Assembly (NCBI RefSeq): GCF_049897565.1
Contig: NZ_JAFCWM010000004.1
Location: forward strand, 1 to 64,000
DNA: 64,000 nt
Reading direction: 5' to 3'
DNA from: JAFCUW01 sp049897565
GTDB lineage: Bacteria > Pseudomonadota > Gammaproteobacteria > Burkholderiales > Burkholderiaceae_D
The position numbers were made by a program, and so were the translations under genes. Every line of letters starts with the position of its first letter. The stretch's first letter is position 1. Shown here piece by piece: positions 25,018 through 34,134 of the stretch. Below the pieces are notes generated by a model. It did not search any database, was not told where the DNA came from, and saw only the letters and a program-made list of their open reading frames with translations.

Positions 25018-26778
25018 TCAAGCGTGCGCGGGTTCGGGCCGCGTTGGCGCGGCCAGCGGCAGCAGCAACGTGACGCTGGCGCCGGCGCCCGGGTCGCTGC
25101 GCAGTGCGATGCTTCCGCCGAGAACGCCGCTGACGATGTTGTGCGCCACGTGCAGCCCCAGCCCGGAGCGGCCGGCGCCGCGGCGGGTGGTAAAGAAGGG
25201 GTCGAAGGCGTGGGCCAGCACGTCCGGCGTCATGCCGCCGCCGCTGTCGGCCACGGTCACCGCGACGAGGTTGTCGGCGCGCATCTCGGCGGCGATGCGC
25301 ACAGTGCCGCCGTTGCCGTCGGGGAAAGCATGGGCGACGCAGTTTTCGAACAGCTCGGTGACCACCTGCGACAGCGGTCCGGGGTAGCTATCCATCTGCA
25401 GGCCAGGTTCAAGCGCCAGGTCGATCCTGACGCGGGCAAGCTTGGCGGCTACGCGCAGCGGCGCGGCGAGGTCTGACAGCAGTCCGGTGACGTCGAACTG
25501 GCGGCGCTCCGAGCTGGCATGGTCGACCGCGATCTGCTTGAAGCCGGCGACCAGCGTGGCGGCGCGCTTGAGATTGCGCACCAGCAGCTCGCCGGCCTCG
25601 CCGGCGGTGGCCAGGTAGCGCGTCAGATCGGAGCGGCGCAGGCCGTCGGCCATGCTGGTCTCGAGCGCACGGGTGCGTTCGGCCAGCGCACTGGCGACCA
25701 CCAGGCTGTTGCCGATCGGCGTATTGAGTTCGTGGGCGACGCCGGCCACCAGCGCGCCGAGCGCGGCCAGCTTGTCGCGCCGCACCAGTTCATCCTGCGC
25801 CAGCGACAGCGTCTCGACGGCGTGGGTCAGTTCGGCGGTGCGCGCGGCGACCAGGTCCTCGAGGTGCTCGCGATGCTGGGCCAGTTCGCTTTCGCGGCGC
25901 GTGCGTTCGATGGCGATGCCGGCCAGGTGGCTGGCGACGTCGATCAGGTGGAGTTCGTCGTTAGTGGGAGTGCGCACTTCGCGGTAGTACATGGCGAACG
26001 AGCCGAGCACATGCTGCAGGTCCGGCGCGATCGGAGTCGACCAGCAAGCGCGCAGGCCATGCGACACAGCCAGCGCGCGATAGGGCGCCCAGCGCTCGTC
26101 GGCGAGGATGTCGGGCACGATGACGTTCTCGTTGCTGAACATCGCCGCGCCACAGGAGCCCGCGCCGGGCCCGATCGACAGGCCGTCGAGCGCGGCCATG
26201 TAGACTGCCGGCAGGTTCGGGCCGGAGGCCGGATGCACGGTGTGGCCATCGGCGTCGAGCAGCAGCACCGAGCAGAGCACGCCGTCGGACTGGCTCTCGA
26301 CGAGCAGCACCAGGTGATCGAGAATCTGGGTCAGCGGCGCGCCGCGCGCGACCAGTTCGAGCACGCGGGCCTGGCCTTCGCGCAGCTGGGCGGCGCGCAG
26401 CTGGCGCGAGATGTCGAGCACGCGCACGTGCAGCAGGCGGCGGCCGGCGAGCGGCAACGCAATCATCAGCACTTCGCAGGCGATGGCGGCGCCGGCGGCG
26501 GTGCGAAACGTCATGGCGAACAGGCCATGACGGCCCTCGATGGCGCGGCCCGCCTCGGCCTGCAACAGCGACGCCGATGAACGCCCGCCCGGCTGCAGGG
26601 CCGGATACAGGTCGGCCAGCGGCGTGCGTAGCAGCTCATCGCGTGAAAGGCCCCACAAGGCCTCGGCTTTCGGATTGGCATCGGCGACGTTGCCGGCGTC
26701 GACGTCGAACAGGGCGCTCGGATCCGGCGACTGCATCAGCATCGCGTGGTAGTTCACCTGCAGCGAATTGTGGTCCAT
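25018..26778 (-). CDS. Soluble PAS-GAF sensor histidine kinase
   Basis: A 586-residue kinase without membrane helices. A PAS domain (about 5-125; 'SPDPSALFDVDAGNV') is followed by a GAF domain (about 135-290; 'CSVLLLDADGHTVHPASGP'). A coiled coil (about 295-345) leads to the phospho-acceptor helix 'GVAHELNTPIGNSL', then a HATPase domain with 'VTELFENCVAHAFPDG', 'VADSGGGMTPDVL' and 'RSGLGLHVAHN'. The 'HELNTPIGN' variant marks the kinase class with PAS/GAF input often linked to redox or ligand sensing. No response regulator is adjacent, so its partner is elsewhere. Confidence 0.9.
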   Translation of the reverse strand: MDHNSLQVNYHAMLMQSPDPSALFDVDAGNVADANPKAEALWGLSRDELLRTPLADLYPALQPGGRSSASLLQAEAGRAIEGRHGLFAMTFRTAAGAAIACEVLMIALPLAGRRLLHVRVLDISRQLRAAQLREGQARVLELVARGAPLTQILDHLVLLVESQSDGVLCSVLLLDADGHTVHPASGPNLPAVYMAALDGLSIGPGAGSCGAAMFSNENVIVPDILADERWAPYRALAVSHGLRACWSTPIAPDLQHVLGSFAMYYREVRTPTNDELHLIDVASHLAGIAIERTRRESELAQHREHLEDLVAARTAELTHAVETLSLAQDELVRRDKLAALGALVAGVAHELNTPIGNSLVVASALAERTRALETSMADGLRRSDLTRYLATAGEAGELLVRNLKRAATLVAGFKQIAVDHASSERRQFDVTGLLSDLAAPLRVAAKLARVRIDLALEPGLQMDSYPGPLSQVVTELFENCVAHAFPDGNGGTVRIAAEMRADNLVAVTVADSGGGMTPDVLAHAFDPFFTTRRGAGRSGLGLHVAHNIVSGVLGGSIALRSDPGAGASVTLLLPLAAPTRPEPAHA

Positions 26779-26835
26779 CGGCAGCCTCGCGAAGCGGCAA
26801 TACTGGCAGTGTAGTACAAAGCTGGCGGAAGCGGC

Positions 26836-27027
26836 CTACAGCACGGGATAGCCTTCGTGGGCCAGGCGGGCGCGCACGATGGCGGGGTCGGCGATGGTGT
26901 CGACGGTGGCGGTGCGGGCGGCGATGTCGACCTGTACCTTGGCGGCGGGGTCGAGTTCGAGGACAGTATCGGTGATGGCGCGGGCGCAATGGGCGCAGCT
27001 AATGGCGGGAATGCTGAAGGTGAGCAC
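26836..27027 (-). CDS. Heavy-metal-associated (HMA) domain protein, CopZ-like
   Basis: A 63-residue single HMA domain. It starts at the GTG at 27027, chosen because AGGAG lies just upstream. An upstream ATG at 27069 would skip that site. The metal motif is 'SCAHCA', a CxxC binding one Cu(I) or similar soft metal, within the ferredoxin-like fold ('FSIPAISC', 'VQVDIAARTATVD'). It could be a copper chaperone or mercury/zinc carrier. No metal-transporting ATPase is next to it. Confidence 0.85.
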   Translation of the reverse strand: MLTFSIPAISCAHCARAITDTVLELDPAAKVQVDIAARTATVDTIADPAIVRARLAHEGYPVL

Positions 27028-27115
27028 GTTATTCTCCTGTGTTTGAATGAAGACACCTAAGCATAGCAAAACGCCGCGATTTCAAACGGCTGCCGTGCAA
27101 TCGATCGGCCATAGC

Positions 27116-27153
27116 AAAACGCCGCATCCCTTTTGCAAAGGATGCGGCGTTTT
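27116..27153. terminator. Strong terminator downstream of the tRNA-Leu pair
   Basis: AAAACGCCGCATCC (27116-27129) and GGATGCGGCGTTTT (27140-27153) form a perfect 14-bp stem with A/T ends, so the hairpin can terminate in either direction. It lies downstream of the leftward tRNA genes. Partial copies of its left arm (GCAAAACGCCGC) occur at 27066-27077 and near 27310. Confidence 0.75.
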
Positions 27154-27177
27154 CAGGCTGCTGTTTATCCGGTAGTT

Positions 27178-27262
27178 TGGTGCCCACGGAGGGACTCGAA
27201 CCCCCACACCCGAAGGCACATGGACCTGAACCATGCGCGTCTACCAATTCCGCCACGTGGGC
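27178..27262 (-). tRNA. tRNA-Leu (anticodon CAG), copy 2
   Basis: An 85-nt tRNA with encoded CCA. On the minus strand it starts GCCCACGTGGCGGAATTGG and ends in CCGTGGGCACCA. The 7-bp acceptor stem closes perfectly, the anticodon loop reads TTCAGGT (CAG), and the long variable arm of class II tRNAs and the GGTTCGAGTCC T-loop are present. It is identical to the copy at 27378-27462. Confidence 0.96.
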
Positions 27263-27377
27263 ACTGCTGTTGCTTCTACTGGACCAACCAAAACACTTTA
27301 ACGACAAACTAAAACGCCGCAATCTTTACAACGATCACGGCGCAGTAGGTGATGCTTGCGGAAATCAATCCGGTAGT

Positions 27378-27462
27378 TGGTGCCCACGGAGGGACTCGAA
27401 CCCCCACACCCGAAGGCACATGGACCTGAACCATGCGCGTCTACCAATTCCGCCACGTGGGC
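27378..27462 (-). tRNA. tRNA-Leu (anticodon CAG), copy 1
   Basis: An 85-nt tRNA-Leu identical in sequence to the one at 27178-27262, in the same orientation and 115 bases upstream. The two are probably one transcript. The region between them carries a degenerate copy of the downstream terminator stem, suggesting a tandem duplication of the gene with its flank. Confidence 0.96.
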
Positions 27463-27746
27463 AATGTTGCTGATCAGCGTTGCCGCCGACTTCTGCTATC
27501 ATACTAGCCTTTGGAGTTTTGCGCCAGACTAACTTTCGTTACCCTCGGTGCTTTACGCCGGTGCCAGTACTCTGCTTTCTCTCGCTGTGGCTTGGTGCCG
27601 CCGCGAAAGACCGAAATTATAGCGGATCAATTTGAAATGTCAAAGCTCCCCACCAAGTATTTTCGGAGCACGGCACGTTAGGCGAAATGTGGTGTCCTCC
27701 GTTACACTACGCGTACCGACGTGTCAATCAAACCAACGTGTCAGTC

Positions 27747-30251
27747 ATGCGGAACGGCATCCCGCAAGCGCTGTCAAAAACAATTATTGAAGACGATTTG
27801 AACCAACCTACACATACCATCCCTAGCCGCGAGGAAATTCTCGGCATCTTCCGCGACGCACAGTCCCCGCTCGATGCAGCAGCCCTGGCGCGCGCCCTCA
27901 AGGTCGATCCCGACGCGGTAGAAGTGCTGTCGCGCCGCCTGAACGCAATGGCGCGCGACGGCCAGATCCTTTCCGACAAGACCGGCATGTTCGAGCTGGC
28001 CGACCATACCGGCTTCGTTGCCGGCAAAGTCAGCGCGCACCGCGACGGCTTCGGCTTCGTCATTCCGGACGAGCCGGGCGAAGACCTGTTCCTGTCCGAC
28101 AAAGAAATGCAGAAAGTGCTGCATGGCGACCGCGTGCTGGCGAAAGTGACCGGCACCGACCGCCGCGGGCGCCAGGAAGGCACCATCGTCGAAGTCGTCT
28201 CGCGCGCCAACAGCCACGTCATCGGCCGCCTGCTCAACGAAAACGGCGTCTGGCTGATCGCGCCGGAAGACAAGCGCATCGGCCAGGACATCCTGGTCGC
28301 CGGTTCGCCAGGCAAGGCGAAAGCCGGCCAGATCGTCAGCGTCGAGCTGGTCGAGCAGCCGTCGCGCTTCAAGCAGCCGACCGGCACCATCGTCGAAGTA
28401 CTCGGCGACCTGGACGACCCCGGCATGGAGATTGAAATTGCCGTGCGCAAGTTCGGCGTACCGCACATCTTCTCGGCCGCGGCCCTCAAATCGGCCGCCA
28501 GGCTGCCCGCCGAAGTGCGCGATGCCGACCTGGAAGACCGGGTCGACCTGCGCGACGTGCCGCTGGTGACGATCGACGGCGAAGACGCGCGCGACTTCGA
28601 CGACGCGGTCTACTGCGAGCCGGTCAATATCGACGGCGACAATTCGTTCCGCCTGCTCGTCGCCATTGCCGACGTCAGCCACTACGTCAAGCCGAACGAC
28701 GCGCTCGATGTCGATGCGCTCGAGCGCAGCACCTCGGTGTATTTCCCGCGCCGCGTGATTCCGATGCTGCCGGAAAAGCTGTCGAACGGCCTGTGCTCGC
28801 TGAACCCGGCGGTCGACCGCCTGACGCTGGTGTGCGACATGGTGGTCTCGTCGATCGGTGAAGTCACCGCCTACCAGTTCTATCCGGCAGTGATCCATTC
28901 GGCCGCGCGCCTGACGTACAACGAAGTGGCCGACATTTTGGCCAACACGGCCGGTCCCGAAGCGCAGCGCCGGCCGGCCATCGTGCCGCACCTGCTGAAC
29001 CTGAACGACGTGTATCACGCGTTGAACAAGGCGCGCCACGTGCGCGGCGCGATCGATTTCGACACGACCGAAACGTACATCGTCTGCAATGCGCTCGGCA
29101 AGATCGAGAAGATCATCCCGCGCACCCGCAACGACGCGCACAAGCTGATCGAAGAGTGCATGTTGTCGGCCAACGTGTGCGCGGCGGACCTGCTGATCCG
29201 CCACAAGCATCCGGGCACCTACCGCATCCACGCGTCGCCAACCGAAGAGAAGCTGGCGCAGGTGCGCACGTTCCTGCAGCAAGTCGGCCTGAACCTTGGC
29301 GGCGGCGACAAGCCGAGCGCGAACGACTACGCCGTGCTGATGAAGCAGGTGAAAGAGCGTCCCGACGCGCAACTGCTGCAAACCATGCTGCTGCGCTCGA
29401 TGCAGCAGGCGGTCTACAGCCCCGACAACATCGGCCACTTCGGCCTGGCGTACGAGGCGTATGCCCACTTCACCAGCCCGATCCGCCGCTATCCGGACTT
29501 GCTGACGCACCGCGCCATCAAGGCCATCTTGCTGGGCAAGAAGTACGAGCCGAAAGGCATCGAACTGGCCGGCCTGAACACGACGGTGTCGAACGCGACG
29601 CGCAAGAAGCAGGCGAAGGACAAGGCCAAGGGCACGCAAAAGCAAGAGAAGGATATGACGATCTGGGACGCGCTCGGCGTTCACTGTTCGGCCAACGAGC
29701 GGCGCGCCGATGAAGCCTCGCGCGACGTCGAAGCATGGCTCAAGTGTTACTTCATCAAGGACAAGCTTGGCGAAGAGTTCACCGGCGTCGTGTCGGGCGT
29801 GACCACCTTCGGCATCTTCGTGCAGCTCGACGCGCTGTACGTCGAAGGCCTGGTCCACATCACCGAACTGGGCACCGATTTCTTCCAGTACGACGATGCG
29901 CGCCACGAACTGCGCGGCGAGCGCACCGGCAAGCGCTACCAGCTGACCGACCGCGTCACCGTCAAGGTTGCCAGGGTCGACCTGGAAGCGCGCAAGATCG
30001 ACCTGGTGCTCGCCGGCGGCGCCGACGAGGTATCCGGCGTCGGCATGCCCAAGAGCAGTGCGGCAAAGGCGCAGGACGCCAAGCCGGCCAAGTCGCGCAA
30101 AACCGGCGGTGGCGACAATTCGTCGCGCTACGATCTCGACGAAAGCGTCGGCAGTGCGCCGGCGAAGCGATCGAAAAGTGGGACGTCCGCCGGCAAGGCG
30201 CCGTCCCGTCCAGCAAAGACAGCAAGCAAGACCAGCAAGAAGAAGCGATAA
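27747..30251 (+). CDS. rnr: Ribonuclease R
   Basis: A 3'-5' exoribonuclease that degrades structured RNA. Domains in order are an N-terminal helix-turn-helix ('SREEILGIFRDAQSPLDAA'), two cold-shock domains, and the RNB catalytic domain with the acidic cluster 'TIDGEDARDFDDAVY'. An S1 domain ('EFTGVVSGVTTFGIFVQL') and a Lys/Ser/Thr-rich tail typical of RNase R follow. The start is uncertain. The ATG at 27747 is used here, but a TTG at 27798 preceded by GAAGA gives a start closer to 'SREEIL' and may be correct; an ATG at 27687 is also open. rlmB follows three bases after the stop. Confidence 0.95.
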   Translation: MRNGIPQALSKTIIEDDLNQPTHTIPSREEILGIFRDAQSPLDAAALARALKVDPDAVEVLSRRLNAMARDGQILSDKTGMFELADHTGFVAGKVSAHRDGFGFVIPDEPGEDLFLSDKEMQKVLHGDRVLAKVTGTDRRGRQEGTIVEVVSRANSHVIGRLLNENGVWLIAPEDKRIGQDILVAGSPGKAKAGQIVSVELVEQPSRFKQPTGTIVEVLGDLDDPGMEIEIAVRKFGVPHIFSAAALKSAARLPAEVRDADLEDRVDLRDVPLVTIDGEDARDFDDAVYCEPVNIDGDNSFRLLVAIADVSHYVKPNDALDVDALERSTSVYFPRRVIPMLPEKLSNGLCSLNPAVDRLTLVCDMVVSSIGEVTAYQFYPAVIHSAARLTYNEVADILANTAGPEAQRRPAIVPHLLNLNDVYHALNKARHVRGAIDFDTTETYIVCNALGKIEKIIPRTRNDAHKLIEECMLSANVCAADLLIRHKHPGTYRIHASPTEEKLAQVRTFLQQVGLNLGGGDKPSANDYAVLMKQVKERPDAQLLQTMLLRSMQQAVYSPDNIGHFGLAYEAYAHFTSPIRRYPDLLTHRAIKAILLGKKYEPKGIELAGLNTTVSNATRKKQAKDKAKGTQKQEKDMTIWDALGVHCSANERRADEASRDVEAWLKCYFIKDKLGEEFTGVVSGVTTFGIFVQLDALYVEGLVHITELGTDFFQYDDARHELRGERTGKRYQLTDRVTVKVARVDLEARKIDLVLAGGADEVSGVGMPKSSAAKAQDAKPAKSRKTGGGDNSSRYDLDESVGSAPAKRSKSGTSAGKAPSRPAKTASKTSKKKR

Positions 30252-30253
30252 CA

Positions 30254-30997
30254 ATGAAGAATAAAATGATTTTCGGGTTCCACGCGGTGACGTCGCGCTT
30301 GCGTCATGAGGCGTCGTCCGTGGAAGAGATCTTTGTCGATGCAACGCGGCAAGATGGCCGCATGCACGACCTGATCGCCGCCGCCAAGGCAGTCGGCGTA
30401 CGCGTGATGCCGGTCGATTCGGCGCGCCTCGACAAGATTGTCGGCACCCGCCGCCACCAGGGCGTGATCGCGTTCGCCAGCCAGTTGTCGCTGGCGCGCA
30501 ACCTGGATGAATTGCTCGATGCAGTCGACGGCCCGCCGTTGCTGCTCATTCTCGATGGCATCACCGATCCGCACAACCTTGGCGCCTGCCTGCGGGTGGC
30601 CGACGGTGTCGGTGCGCACGCCGTCATCGTGCCGAAGGACCGTGCAGTGGGGCTGAACGCCACCGCGGCCAAGGTCGCCAGCGGCGCCGCCGAAACGGTG
30701 CCGTACATCACTGTCACGAATCTTGCGCGCACGATGCGCGAGCTGAAGGAACGCGACATCTTGCTGATCGGCACAACTGACGATGCCGACAAGGGCTTGT
30801 ATGAAGCCGACTTCACCGGGCCTGCCGCGCTGGTGATGGGGTCGGAAGGCGAGGGCATGCGCCGGCTGACGCGCGAGACGTGCGACGTGCTGGTCGGCAT
30901 TCCGATGTTCGGTTCGGTCGAAAGTCTGAACGTGTCGGTCGCCTCCGGCGTGTGCCTGTACGAGGCGCGCCGCCAGCGCCTGGCGCGCGAAGGTTAA
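30254..30997 (+). CDS. rlmB: 23S rRNA (guanosine-2251-2'-O)-methyltransferase RlmB
   Basis: A 247-residue SPOUT methyltransferase. The N-terminal substrate-binding domain starts 'MIFGFHAVTSRLRHE'. The knotted SAM domain has 'ILDGITDPHNLGACLRVAD', 'VMGSEGEGMRRLT' and 'IPMFGSVESLNVSVA', the three TrmH-family motifs. The start is the ATG at 30254, three bases after rnr; the rnr-rlmB pair is common in proteobacteria. It modifies the peptidyl-transferase region of 23S rRNA. Confidence 0.95.
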   Translation: MKNKMIFGFHAVTSRLRHEASSVEEIFVDATRQDGRMHDLIAAAKAVGVRVMPVDSARLDKIVGTRRHQGVIAFASQLSLARNLDELLDAVDGPPLLLILDGITDPHNLGACLRVADGVGAHAVIVPKDRAVGLNATAAKVASGAAETVPYITVTNLARTMRELKERDILLIGTTDDADKGLYEADFTGPAALVMGSEGEGMRRLTRETCDVLVGIPMFGSVESLNVSVASGVCLYEARRQRLAREG

Positions 30998-31001
30998 GCC
31001 C

Positions 31002-31117
31002 AGGGGGCAGACCGGTTTGTTCAGCTAAGGGTCTGACCCAGGTTTGTAGCCGCCAACACAACCGGGGACTCGGCGTCCCCGTCATCCCCCTGCAAGCAAA
31101 TCCGGGGTCTGCCCCCT
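31002..31117. repeat. Intergenic inverted repeat between rlmB and cysE
   Basis: AGGGGGCAGACC (31002-31013) is the exact inverse complement of 31106-31117. Inside is a second small palindrome, GGGTCTGACCC (31029-31039). The GGGTCTGACC/GGGTCAG core resembles parts of the repeats at 15.2 kb and 24.1 kb, suggesting one dispersed family. It may also serve as the rlmB terminator. Confidence 0.65.
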
Positions 31118-31200
31118 AGCCTGCCGGAATTGACCCCTCGTAAGCGGCCATGGATCGAATGCGCTACCATGGCCACATCGCAACTGTCTGTTCCCTCCCA

Positions 31201-31938
31201 ATGTTTCCCAATCTTAGCGACGACATCAAAAGCATCATTGCCCGCGATCCCGCGGCGCGCAACGGCTTCGAAGTGTTCACCTGCTACCCCGGGTTCCAGG
31301 CGATCATGATGCACCGCTGGGCGCACGCGTGCTGGATCAACCAGCTCAAGTGGATCGGCCGGTTCATCTCCTACGTGGCACGCATCATCACCGGCATCGA
31401 GATCCATCCGGGCGCGACCATCGGCCACCGCGTGTTCATCGATCACGGCTTCGGCGTGGTGATCGGCGAGACGGCGGTCGTCGGCGACGACTGCACCATC
31501 TACCAGGGCGTCACGCTGGGGGGCACGTCGCTCACCAGCGGCGCCAAGCGCCACCCCACGCTCGAGCGCGGCGTCATCATCGGCGCCGGCGCCCAGGTGC
31601 TCGGTTCGTTCACGGTTGGCGAGTACGCCAAGATCGGCTCGAACGCGGTGGTGGTCAAGCCAGTGCCGGCGGGCGCGACAGCGGTCGGCAATCCGGCCCA
31701 CATCGTGCGCAAGGATGAAAACGGCCGCAGCGCCCACTTGTTCGCCGCGTACGGCGTGACGCCGAACGGCGACGACCCGCTGACGAAAGCGCTGCACCGC
31801 CTGATCGACCATGCCGCCCGCCAGGACGAGCAAATCGAACGTATGATGGCAGCCATGAAGGATGCCGGACTGTGCTGCCCCGAGATGGCCGAAGGCGACA
31901 AGCTCGACACGATACAACTGAACCGGATGGTGGAATAA
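31201..31938 (+). CDS. cysE: Serine O-acetyltransferase CysE
   Basis: A 245-residue enzyme making O-acetylserine for cysteine synthesis. The catalytic left-handed beta-helix is clear: 'GIEIHPGATIGHRVFIDHG', 'VVIGETAVVGDDCTIYQGV', 'TLGGTS', 'KRHPTLERGVIIGAGAQVLG'. It contains the conserved His and Asp of the family. I prefer the ATG at 31201 ('MFPNLSDDI'), which matches the usual N-terminus; an earlier ATG at 31150 is open but atypical. The C-terminal ~60 residues are an extension common in shorter CysE proteins. yceH follows after 10 bases. Confidence 0.93.
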   Translation: MFPNLSDDIKSIIARDPAARNGFEVFTCYPGFQAIMMHRWAHACWINQLKWIGRFISYVARIITGIEIHPGATIGHRVFIDHGFGVVIGETAVVGDDCTIYQGVTLGGTSLTSGAKRHPTLERGVIIGAGAQVLGSFTVGEYAKIGSNAVVVKPVPAGATAVGNPAHIVRKDENGRSAHLFAAYGVTPNGDDPLTKALHRLIDHAARQDEQIERMMAAMKDAGLCCPEMAEGDKLDTIQLNRMVE

Positions 31939-31948
31939 GGAATGATGG

Positions 31949-32617
31949 ATGACCATTGAACCTGGCGGCGACGCCTTGCTCGACCCGTTTGAAGTACGCG
32001 TGCTGGCGGTGCTGGCCGAAAAAGAAGCGCTGACGCCGGATAACTATCCGCTGTCGCTGAACACGCTGACCAACGGCTGCAACCAGCTGTCGAGCCGCGA
32101 CCCGGTGATGCAGCTGTCGGAGGAAACGGTGCAGGATGTGCTGCAGCGGCTGATGCAGCGCAAGTTCGTCAACGGCATCACCCAGGCCGGCGCGCGCGTG
32201 ACCAAGTACGAGCACCGCATGCGCATCAAGTGGACGCTCGAGCAGGACAAGATGGCGGTGCTGACGATCCTGATGCTGCGCGGCCTGCAGACCGCCGGCG
32301 AGATCCGCACCCGCAGCGGCCGGCTGCAGGAGTTCAAGTCGGTGGCGGAAGTGGAATCGTGCCTGCAGTTCCTGATCGACAAATACCCGCCGCTGGTGGC
32401 GCGCCTGGCGCTGGCGCCGGGCACCAAGGAGCCGCGCTACGGCCAGTTGCTCAGCGGCGACGCCGCGCTGGCGCAGCAGGAGTCGGCGTTCGGTTCCGTG
32501 TCGGCGCCGGCCCAGGGCAGCAGGGTGGCGCAGCTGGAGCAGGAAGTGGCGGCGCTGCGCGGCGAGGTCGACGACCTGAAGGCGCAGTTTGATTCGTTCA
32601 AAAAACAGTTCGAATAG
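31949..32617 (+). CDS. yceH: YceH family protein (DUF480)
   Basis: A 222-residue protein of the DUF480/YceH family, built of two winged-helix domains. It opens with the family hallmark 'LDPFEVRVLAVLAEKEALTP' and 'YPLSLNTLTNGCNQLSSRDP'. A C-terminal coiled coil ('VAQLEQEVAALRGEVDDLK') follows. Its biochemical role is not established; the fold suggests nucleic-acid binding. AAGGAATG lies upstream of the ATG at 31949. It is probably cotranscribed with cysE. Everything downstream to 35.4 kb is accessory DNA. Confidence 0.92.
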   Translation: MTIEPGGDALLDPFEVRVLAVLAEKEALTPDNYPLSLNTLTNGCNQLSSRDPVMQLSEETVQDVLQRLMQRKFVNGITQAGARVTKYEHRMRIKWTLEQDKMAVLTILMLRGLQTAGEIRTRSGRLQEFKSVAEVESCLQFLIDKYPPLVARLALAPGTKEPRYGQLLSGDAALAQQESAFGSVSAPAQGSRVAQLEQEVAALRGEVDDLKAQFDSFKKQFE

Positions 32618-32639
32618 CGTTCAGCAATGTCAGGGCGGA

Positions 32640-33083
32640 TTTTTATACATGAAGCCCATCGGTACAGTGCCTACTCTCTCTTGCACCCTCACTCTTTCGG
32701 CCAACGAAGCCCAGTTGCACGATGAGCCTTACGACTTCATCTACGGTGGAGAGTTGGCGCACCTTTTTTTGGCCAGCAGATGGCCGCCGATTAGTTCGTC
32801 GGGATCAGAGAACAACCGAGGCAAGTCAAAAAAGTTCGGCCCTGCGCATCAAATAGGTGACACACCTGGAACGACCATGAATAGGGCAAAGCCCGTTCGA
32901 TCTTTTTAAACTGCGGAAAGTTGTAACATTACCTGCTCGAGCGTCTGCGCCCAGTCGGTTTGTGAGCAGGCGCCACTCGACCGCCGTGCCTCCCTTGTAC
33001 GCGCCTATTCCACACGACACGGCGCCTGCGACGTTGACAATCTCCGGTTTTTCCATCGGATATCTCGACCGGCGGGTCCACAA
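32640..33083 (-). pseudogene. C-terminal remnant of an IS4-family (Tn5-like) transposase
   Basis: Read leftward from 33083, pieces of a Tn5-like transposase appear in order but in shifting frames: 'GGTAVEWRLLTNR' (about 32952-32990), 'TLEQVM', 'ALFMVV', 'LFSDPDELIGGHLLAKK', then 'TVDEVVRLIVQLGFVGRKS'. This is the family's C-terminal succession (EWRLLTNR ... DPDE..AYLL.KK ... EV.RLIAQLGGFLGRK). At least three frameshifts and several stops make it non-functional. A likely upstream piece of the same gene lies at 34440-35015. Confidence 0.82.
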
Positions 33084-33222
33084 TTACTGGCGTACCGTGC
33101 ACGTCTCTTCTTTGTCGCGTGCCGCCATTTCGAGGCTGACTACCCCGAGGCCGATGTGCGTCGCTTCAGAAAGAACGGTGCGCCAGTTGCTTTTCTCACG
33201 TCCTTATCACTTGGTAAAGCTT

Positions 33223-34095
33223 TTATTGGGAATGCACGACCCTGTGGAATGCAGATTTAGAACGGATGCCAATACACTGGCTGAAGGCGCGAAAACTCAG
33301 TGCTAGAAGTCCAAGCAGGCAGATACTGCTCGCGACACGGACTGCGCCAGAGTTCAATGAATCAATGACGAAATCCAGATTTTTTTGCACCGAGGGTATG
33401 GCTGCGAGGGATAGAAAGTTGGCCAGCCCGTGGAGGATTATGCAGTACGAAAGTTTGCCATGAAAAACATACACCAGCCCTAAGAAGATGCCTGCTAAAA
33501 AAGTTCCGAAATAGTTCCCATGAAGCGCTGCAAAGATTAACGCTGCAATGAGGATTGCGGGAACAGTTTTAACTCTGGAGAAAAGAAAATTCAATAATAG
33601 CCCACGAAAGATCAATTCTTCAGCTATAGGGGCTAAAAGGATATACGGTAATAGTCTATCGAGATTGGAAAGCAAGCTTTCGCTGTCGAATATGGGGATC
33701 ATTGAGAAAGACTCTATAATGTCCGTCCTAAATTTCGATGGTGATAGCGTCGCCGAAAACACCGCGTCAGCGAACTGAATTAAACTTATGATTAGAAGAG
33801 CAAGCAGCAATTTTCGTCCTAAATACCCATTGGTTAATTTAGATTTTTTTGATTCCTGTGTATGCCATATTTCTCTAAAAGGAAAGGATGATGGTGCGAT
33901 CGCGATCGCTACGAAACCGTAAATTATGCAAACTTGGAGTCCTCGCAAAATAGAATACGTCACTGATTTACTTTGAAAAAAATCGTCCAATATCCCAGCT
34001 ATTGCAACCGGTGCGAACGAAAAAACAAGCGCTACAATTAGAGTAAGCCAGCCAACTTGCCCATTTCCACGACTAAGTTTGAAGATCTTATGCAT
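33223..34095 (-). CDS. CPBP-family intramembrane glutamic protease, possible bacteriocin immunity or maturation protein
   Basis: A 290-residue polytopic membrane protein of about eight helices. The CPBP/Abi (CAAX-protease-like) motifs are complete: 'EELIFRG' at 159-165, 'LHGNYFG' near 191, and 'LHGLANF' with His222 and Asn226. GAGGT lies upstream of the ATG at 34095. Codon use is AT-rich, unlike the flanking core genes, so the gene was probably acquired. It follows a double-glycine-leader peptide gene on the same strand after 83 bases that contain a hairpin. Members of this family often sit beside bacteriocin genes as self-immunity proteins, which is the most likely role here (inference). Confidence 0.85.
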   Translation of the reverse strand: MHKIFKLSRGNGQVGWLTLIVALVFSFAPVAIAGILDDFFQSKSVTYSILRGLQVCIIYGFVAIAIAPSSFPFREIWHTQESKKSKLTNGYLGRKLLLALLIISLIQFADAVFSATLSPSKFRTDIIESFSMIPIFDSESLLSNLDRLLPYILLAPIAEELIFRGLLLNFLFSRVKTVPAILIAALIFAALHGNYFGTFLAGIFLGLVYVFHGKLSYCIILHGLANFLSLAAIPSVQKNLDFVIDSLNSGAVRVASSICLLGLLALSFRAFSQCIGIRSKSAFHRVVHSQ

Positions 34096-34134
34096 ATGGA
34101 CCTCAAATCGGTTCCAAAACAGCAGAAATTAGTT

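Noticed and set aside
27774..30344. Minus-strand open frame of over 850 codons antisense to rnr
   Set aside because: Frame kept open by GC-rich codon bias; rnr on the other strand is unambiguous.
32649..32909. Plus-strand 86-codon frame downstream of yceH
   Set aside because: It runs antisense through the IS4-family transposase remnant, which explains the sequence better.
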